From Pseudoalteromonas luteoviolacea (lineage in GTDB: Bacteria > Pseudomonadota > Gammaproteobacteria > Enterobacterales > Alteromonadaceae): 64,000 nucleotides of DNA. Location of the stretch: NCBI RefSeq assembly GCF_018100925.1, contig NZ_JAGJEH010000009.1:1-64000 (forward strand), read 5' to 3'. The notes under the pieces are model-generated. The model was given only the letters and a program-made list of their open reading frames with translations, did not search any database and was not told the origin of the DNA. A program made the position numbers and the translations under genes. Every line of letters starts with the position of its first letter. Position 1 is the stretch's first letter. Positions 59,371 through 64,000 of this stretch are shown here, piece by piece.

Positions 59371-61068
59371 TTAAATACCCAAAAAGGCACGGTTTTCTGC
59401 GGGGAGATCTTTCATTGGGATCTGTGCCGCAATCACACAAGGTTGATCAGATCGCGCATGCGCGTGCTGTAAAGCACCTAGCAGGTCTTCATAGGTGTTT
59501 ACTCTTAACCCTATACCGCCGTTGTATACATGAGGCATATTTTCGTACTTCCAACCGTTAAGCATTACATAGTCCAGCGGGGCTTTACCCGGCTCAGTAA
59601 AGAATGTGCCATCAATCAAGAATTGCTCAATCGCATATGAACCGTTGTCGACAATAACGATAATTGCAGGAATATTGTTCTGTACAAACGAAGAGAATGC
59701 CTGAGAGACCATCTGGAACCCACCGTCACCTGTGACAATGAGCGGTCGTTTACCCGTAGCAAAATAGCTTCCAATCGCTGCAGGTGTGCCTTGTCCGATA
59801 GAAAGCCAAATTGGGTTTGCTAAGAAGCATTGAGTGTCCATAACGGGAATATCCGCTCCCGGAAAGCTCGCCAAACAGGTATCTAAACTGATGTAGTATG
59901 GAGATTGAGTGGTATTTAAAAAATCTCCGATGGCTGCAAAAATACCGTCATGACCTAAAGTACCTGAATATGGGTCATTTTCGAATTTTGATTGCCATTG
60001 TTCACGTCGTTGTTGATAGCTCAAGCCGGCGACACTTGGTATGGAATTTTGTTGCGTATTGAGTCTAGGGAGAGCATTGATGGCTTCTAATGCTGTGCCT
60101 AAAGAGAGTTTACGTAGTACATTATTGCCCACCATCGCTTTATTAAATGCAACACGGATCAATTTATCTTTTAGGGAAACTACCATGAAGCGATGATCAA
60201 TCCCAAACAAACAACCAAGTGCAATTACGCAATCCGATGACTCGACGCCTTGTGTAATGGTTGAAGGTGCCAAATCACTGTCATATACGCCGCAAAATAG
60301 CGGATGTGACTCACTAACTAAAGATTTCGAAAGTAGCGTTGTATAAAATGGCAGTCCTTGCGACTCAACAAACTGCATCGCTTCATCAATTAATCCAAAG
60401 CGGACGAGCTCAGCGCCAAGCAATACGACGGGCTTGTTGGCATCAGTCAGTGTGTTTTTAATAGCACGAACAAATTGGCGTCTACCTGCCCTATGGCGTC
60501 TTGCTGTGTAATTTAAATTTGCAGAAAAGTGTCCGATTGGTTTTTTCCATAAATCTTGAGGGATTTCGATATAGACCGGACCAGACTGTTCTAATGCTGT
60601 AATGAGCAATTGGTCAATACGATCAGCAGCACCGTCTAAATCACGAATTTCCTCAGCAGCAAGAGTCAACTCTTTGAAGACATGTAAATCGGTTTTACCA
60701 AACCCCGTTGAATGGGAAAATAAAACATCATACTCGGCCTCAAGGCTGAGATCTTTGTCAGTTGGACCACCATTAATAACCGCCAATGGCACGCGCTCAG
60801 TTAAAGCGCTGGCAATGCCATTTGCCATGCTCAATGTACCTACGCCATAAGCAACAGACACAGCGCCAAGTGCACCTTGTCGACCATATCCGTCTGCAGC
60901 ATAACCAGCTTCTAGCTCGTTGACAGTATTGATAAAGTGCATATCCGGATCGGCGACCAAACTGTCGATAAAATCAGAACAAGAAGTACCTGGCACACCA
61001 AAAACATGGTGGCAACCTAACTGTTTAAGTCTGAGCGTAATAAACTCTGCGACTGTATAAGACATCAT
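59371..61068 (-). CDS. ThDP-dependent 2-keto-acid decarboxylase
   Basis: This product of 565 residues belongs to the pyruvate/indolepyruvate-decarboxylase superfamily. The N-terminal catalytic Glu is E51 in NTVNELEAGYAADGYGR; the ThDP/Mg motif is GDGGFQMVSQAFSSF followed by VIVDNGSYAIEQF (GDG-X(n)-DN). Middle domain is present, so it is full length. The gene starts 33 bases after the amino-acid oxidase stop, with GGAAA before the ATG. It would decarboxylate the oxidase product to an aldehyde; acetolactate-synthase-like chemistry is the alternative. Confidence 0.85.
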   Translation of the reverse strand: MMSYTVAEFITLRLKQLGCHHVFGVPGTSCSDFIDSLVADPDMHFINTVNELEAGYAADGYGRQGALGAVSVAYGVGTLSMANGIASALTERVPLAVINGGPTDKDLSLEAEYDVLFSHSTGFGKTDLHVFKELTLAAEEIRDLDGAADRIDQLLITALEQSGPVYIEIPQDLWKKPIGHFSANLNYTARRHRAGRRQFVRAIKNTLTDANKPVVLLGAELVRFGLIDEAMQFVESQGLPFYTTLLSKSLVSESHPLFCGVYDSDLAPSTITQGVESSDCVIALGCLFGIDHRFMVVSLKDKLIRVAFNKAMVGNNVLRKLSLGTALEAINALPRLNTQQNSIPSVAGLSYQQRREQWQSKFENDPYSGTLGHDGIFAAIGDFLNTTQSPYYISLDTCLASFPGADIPVMDTQCFLANPIWLSIGQGTPAAIGSYFATGKRPLIVTGDGGFQMVSQAFSSFVQNNIPAIIVIVDNGSYAIEQFLIDGTFFTEPGKAPLDYVMLNGWKYENMPHVYNGGIGLRVNTYEDLLGALQHAHARSDQPCVIAAQIPMKDLPAENRAFLGI

Positions 61069-61101
61069 ATTTCCTTATTACAAAAGTCAAATTTTAAAAT
61101 T

Positions 61102-62595
61102 TTAAGCTTGTTTGTGAATGTATTGAACGGCTTCAAGCGCTGAAACCAATGCGCCTTGGATCCAAGAGTGATATACAGAGCAATGCTCCCCGGCAAAACA
61201 TAGGCGATGCTCGGGCTCGCTCATTAGCGCGTAGTAGTCTTGATGGTCCCTTGGGTTGAAAAACGCGTAAGCACCTGCTGAATGAGTATGGTTGCTCCAG
61301 CTCCAGCGCAATACACTTAAAATGTCATCCCGTTCAATATAGGGATGCACTTTCTTAAGTTCCGTAAAAAGTAGCTCTTTGAGTTCAAAGTTGTTAAGGG
61401 TATCAACACGTCGTGCGTGTTGGCCCCAAGTATAGGAGGCTAATAGATAGCTCGCGGCATTCGATATGGCTTTATCTTTTGCTACCGCATTGTCGGCTGG
61501 GTACCAAGTATGACCAAGGCCTGCATCATATATGGTACTGCCACCATATATCTTTTCTTTAAGCTCCCAAAAGCGGTTTTTGGTCCTGATCAACACCTTA
61601 GTTGCAGAGTCATAGTGCACCTGTGCAAATGCGCGTGCTTTTTTAGGGTTTATGCTGTTGTGAAAGTCGATTTTACCCAACACACCAAATGGGAGGGTAC
61701 AAATTGCGTAATCAGACTCTATAGTGTGTTTGCTTCTATCTCTCAACTGATAACAAATAGACACCTTGTCTGTCAGGTTTTTAACTTCTACCGCTTTAGC
61801 TCCGGCCAAAAAGTCCACTTGACCCGCAATACGTTGGTGTAGGTGTTTTGCCAATAGATCAGTGCCACCCACTACTTCGTCAAAACCTTCGAACCACACA
61901 CGCTCAAGTTGCTCTCTTAAATGCTCTGAAAAAGCGGTATGCAGCAAAGTTGAAACACCATAAATAGAAGATACATATTCGAGTGCTTCTGAGCTTAACC
62001 CAGCCTGCTTAAACGCATCTTTAAGTGACATTGCATCAAGCTCTTTGAGTTTTTTAGTAGTTAACTTTTTTTCATATAGGGCCTGTTTTTCATTATCAGA
62101 TAATGAATTCAACACCTCAGTGACCGCAAGGTCCCACATATTATCTGCGCTCATGCTACGCTCTTTAGCCGTTAGTTCAAAAGCACTTTTTAAAAGTTCA
62201 AAGCCTTCTGGACTGCGCGCTACTTTTTTCCCACGGATCATGGCATGAGTGCGCACATTATCTTGCACAAACGGACGCAAATTTAAGCCCATTTCAGCAA
62301 TATACTTGCGCGTAACTTGATGGTGCGTTGGAATACGCATGGCACCCAACTCGGCATATAGAGTGTCAGACTCGCGCAAAGTTCTTACGCGGCCTCCAAT
62401 ATGACCAGGATCTGCTTCTAGAATAGTCACTTTTGCACCGAGTCTAACTAATTCGTATGCACTAGTTAAACCTGCAATGCCAGCCCCTATAATGGTTACA
62501 GATGGTGCACCCTTTAAACTGTTGGCAGTAAGTGCCCTGACACTATTTAATAGCGTCATTGGCTTGCCACTATGGGCAAGAGTATTGTTCTTCAT
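61102..62595 (-). CDS. L-amino-acid oxidase (flavin amine oxidase family)
   Basis: This product of 497 residues. FAD-binding VTIIGAGIAGLTSAYELVRLGAKVTILEA (33-61), GGRVRTLR (67-74), substrate-carboxylate Arg R87 in ELGAMRIP, and the C-terminal GEHCSVYHSWIQGALVSALEAV (~469-490) are all those of L-amino-acid oxidases. It converts an L-amino acid to keto acid, NH3 and H2O2. No signal peptide. AAAGGAC precedes the ATG. It is 40 bases after the lipoprotein hydrolase gene and 33 before the decarboxylase, so they form an operon. Confidence 0.87.
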   Translation of the reverse strand: MKNNTLAHSGKPMTLLNSVRALTANSLKGAPSVTIIGAGIAGLTSAYELVRLGAKVTILEADPGHIGGRVRTLRESDTLYAELGAMRIPTHHQVTRKYIAEMGLNLRPFVQDNVRTHAMIRGKKVARSPEGFELLKSAFELTAKERSMSADNMWDLAVTEVLNSLSDNEKQALYEKKLTTKKLKELDAMSLKDAFKQAGLSSEALEYVSSIYGVSTLLHTAFSEHLREQLERVWFEGFDEVVGGTDLLAKHLHQRIAGQVDFLAGAKAVEVKNLTDKVSICYQLRDRSKHTIESDYAICTLPFGVLGKIDFHNSINPKKARAFAQVHYDSATKVLIRTKNRFWELKEKIYGGSTIYDAGLGHTWYPADNAVAKDKAISNAASYLLASYTWGQHARRVDTLNNFELKELLFTELKKVHPYIERDDILSVLRWSWSNHTHSAGAYAFFNPRDHQDYYALMSEPEHRLCFAGEHCSVYHSWIQGALVSALEAVQYIHKQA

Positions 62596-62635
62596 TAAAA
62601 AGTCCTTTTAACGATAGATAAAATTTCTATGAAAA

Positions 62636-63478
62636 TTAATGTCTTAAAGCAGATTTTATTGCATCAGCTAAAGCTACTGGCTGTGTGATCATAGGTAAGT
62701 GGCCAGACTCAATGCTATAGGTTTTTGTCGCACCAATAGACTGAGCAATTTTTTGCTGTGTCGCATACGAAATGATCTTGTCCTCTTTTGCAAACACATA
62801 CACTTTCGGAATGGTACCTAGCTTGTCTTTATTTAGATGCACTTTACCTTCGCCCGTCACGGCTGGTTCATCAACAGATTGTGTCCAAACCTTTGCTTGT
62901 AAAGATTTTGATTTGGTGTTGGTAAATGAAGCAACGTACTCCGATTGATTAGTGATTTTCATCCAACCATCTTCGTAAGTCACGCCTTTAAAATAGTTGC
63001 TTTCATCATCTTTATTTAATAACGCAAAAGGTTTAGCACCTTCGAATGGGGCAACTGCACTGACATAAATTAAGTGACTCACTTCAGCTCGATTGCATGA
63101 GGCGAGTGCTTCATGAGCAACGGCTCCACCTTGACTATGCATAACCCAAACCTGCGGTTGTGGTAAGCCATTTGTGCGCTTACACAATGCCTCAGCTGCA
63201 TGGCTTAAGGTTATGGTTTTTGGTGCGACCTTATTGTCACGGCCAGGCAAGTCTAAGATATGTGGTACGATTTGAGCATTTTTTAATTCAGTTGCAACAG
63301 GTTGCCAAGCTGAGCCTCGTAAATGTGCACCATGAATAAATACCACAGTTGATTCAGTTTCAGCTCGTTCAGTTGAAAGACTTCCTGCAGAAAGTGGTTT
63401 TGAGTCTGAAGAGACACTATTACAAGCAACCAAACTTGCAACAGTACATAGAGATATGAATGTATTTTTTAACTTCAT
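62636..63478 (-). CDS. Lipoprotein alpha/beta hydrolase
   Basis: This product of 280 residues. Signal peptide with lipobox SLVAC (Cys 19), then an alpha/beta-hydrolase fold: oxyanion FIHGAHLRGSAWQPV, nucleophile Ser in VMHSQGGAVAHEAL, late His in ESGHLPMITQP. Related to the EstC/MenH-type esterases. It is anchored outside the inner membrane. It is the first gene of the minus-strand operon; AAGGAC precedes the ATG. It could hydrolyse an ester or lactone product of the pathway. Confidence 0.8.
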   Translation of the reverse strand: MKLKNTFISLCTVASLVACNSVSSDSKPLSAGSLSTERAETESTVVFIHGAHLRGSAWQPVATELKNAQIVPHILDLPGRDNKVAPKTITLSHAAEALCKRTNGLPQPQVWVMHSQGGAVAHEALASCNRAEVSHLIYVSAVAPFEGAKPFALLNKDDESNYFKGVTYEDGWMKITNQSEYVASFTNTKSKSLQAKVWTQSVDEPAVTGEGKVHLNKDKLGTIPKVYVFAKEDKIISYATQQKIAQSIGATKTYSIESGHLPMITQPVALADAIKSALRH

Positions 63479-64000
63479 CCTAAGTCCTTCCTAATTCTGT
63501 AAGTAAAAAACGGGGGCATCTTAGCAAGAAAAAATACGAAAAATAACATCAAAAAAACGAGGGAAATCAAAGCTTGCAACTCATTAATTAAAAAAACAAA
63601 AAAGTCGCTGAAAGCCGCAAAAGCAGGCGTGAATTTTTATTCAAAATAACAGATTAAAAACCCAAAAATATACAAAGGACTGGTTTGTTATACTTTTGTA
63701 GAATAAACACGACAATTTCCTTCACTATGCCACTTTGGCAATCGGTTTATTCATTAAAAAATTGCATAAAACCTTAAACAGGGGCGATTCATTGCTGAAA
63801 TTATAATTATTCCAGCTCTGTCAACTATTAGTTTTTCTCAATTTACACTAAAAAATTATGCAGCATTTAATATTTAAACCTCAAAAGACTATTGAATGAG
63901 TCTAAATAGTTTTTTTATAAAAAATTTTATTTCCAATTGAATTTTTTGGGTTTAACCGATTAAAAAATGCACATTCTAATTCTTTTCCTCATCTGACATG
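63479..64000. other. Upstream region of the oxidase-decarboxylase operon
   Basis: About 520 very AT-rich bases with many A/T runs. It must hold the operon promoter. I cannot point to an operator or another gene. Confidence 0.5.

Noticed and set aside
63479..64000. A further gene at the window's right end
   Set aside because: Very AT-rich with stops in all frames; no plausible start or motif.

Overview
The window looks like a chromosomal segment of a marine gammaproteobacterium of the Pseudoalteromonas/Alteromonadales type. It is AT-rich, and its housekeeping genes (class Ia nrdB with a yfaE ferredoxin, hemH, yaeQ, msrA, yddG) read as gammaproteobacterial. It also carries many c-di-GMP and chemotaxis proteins, a TonB receptor, L-amino-acid oxidases and Tat proteins. 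The genus is an inference from gene content. I found no rRNA, tRNA or CRISPR array.

Region 1 (1-15.65 kb) is a scrambled accessory island. Fragments of a Mu-like prophage (terminase, DUF1804 protein, holin-like protein, lysozyme, Mor-type activator, protease I, a tail-type 3' end) are mixed with single-gene cassettes that end in integron attC-type sites. No integrase gene is visible. The same blocks recur: four copies or pieces of a mor-like gene share one 3' boundary, three copies of the lysozyme 5' end occur (two with a GspG-like gene), and two copies exist of a ~90 bp sequence that precedes a cassette. The 5' end of a TPR gene flanks the whole island as a direct repeat (1-262 and 15363-15647). 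The terminase gene ends abruptly where the left repeat begins. Lysozyme and protease I share a conserved upstream element (GTAAAANNTTTTAC plus downstream bases) at the same distance from the start codon, which probably marks the phage late promoters. One IS3-family element sits inside a truncated gene next to mor. At the right edge an eight-repeat TPR protein is paired with a small membrane protein that shares its QIxGDN motif.

Region 2 (15.8-30 kb) holds mixed single genes: a degenerate GGDEF response regulator, a bicovalent-type berberine-bridge oxidase, DUF1737, DUF1428, DinB, a cPLA2/patatin-like lipase, two His-rich metal-binding proteins (one cytosolic, one exported), msrA, yddG and a tyrosine recombinase.

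Region 3 (30-47.7 kb) is closer to core genome: an Aer-like chemoreceptor, hemH, a GGDEF-EAL protein, a YfcC transporter, a dCACHE diguanylate cyclase, lipoproteins, nrdB-yfaE, yaeQ, and a His-rich TonB receptor preceded by two Zur-type boxes (probable zinc uptake), then a PMP3 peptide.

Region 4 (48-63.5 kb) is accessory metabolism on the minus strand. It has a possible ADP-ribosyltransferase-like protein, an HSL-type esterase, an L-amino-acid oxidase fused to a LamG domain, a class C serine hydrolase, and a HARE-HTH/GIY-YIG protein. It ends in a tight five-gene operon (lipoprotein hydrolase, L-amino-acid oxidase, ThDP 2-keto-acid decarboxylase, two Tat-exported proteins). Just downstream is a GG-leader RiPP-type precursor peptide with a perfect 20 bp palindrome upstream. 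The oxidase and decarboxylase together would turn an amino acid into an aldehyde. This operon plus peptide, and the attC/Mu-phage mosaic, are the two most promising undescribed systems here.
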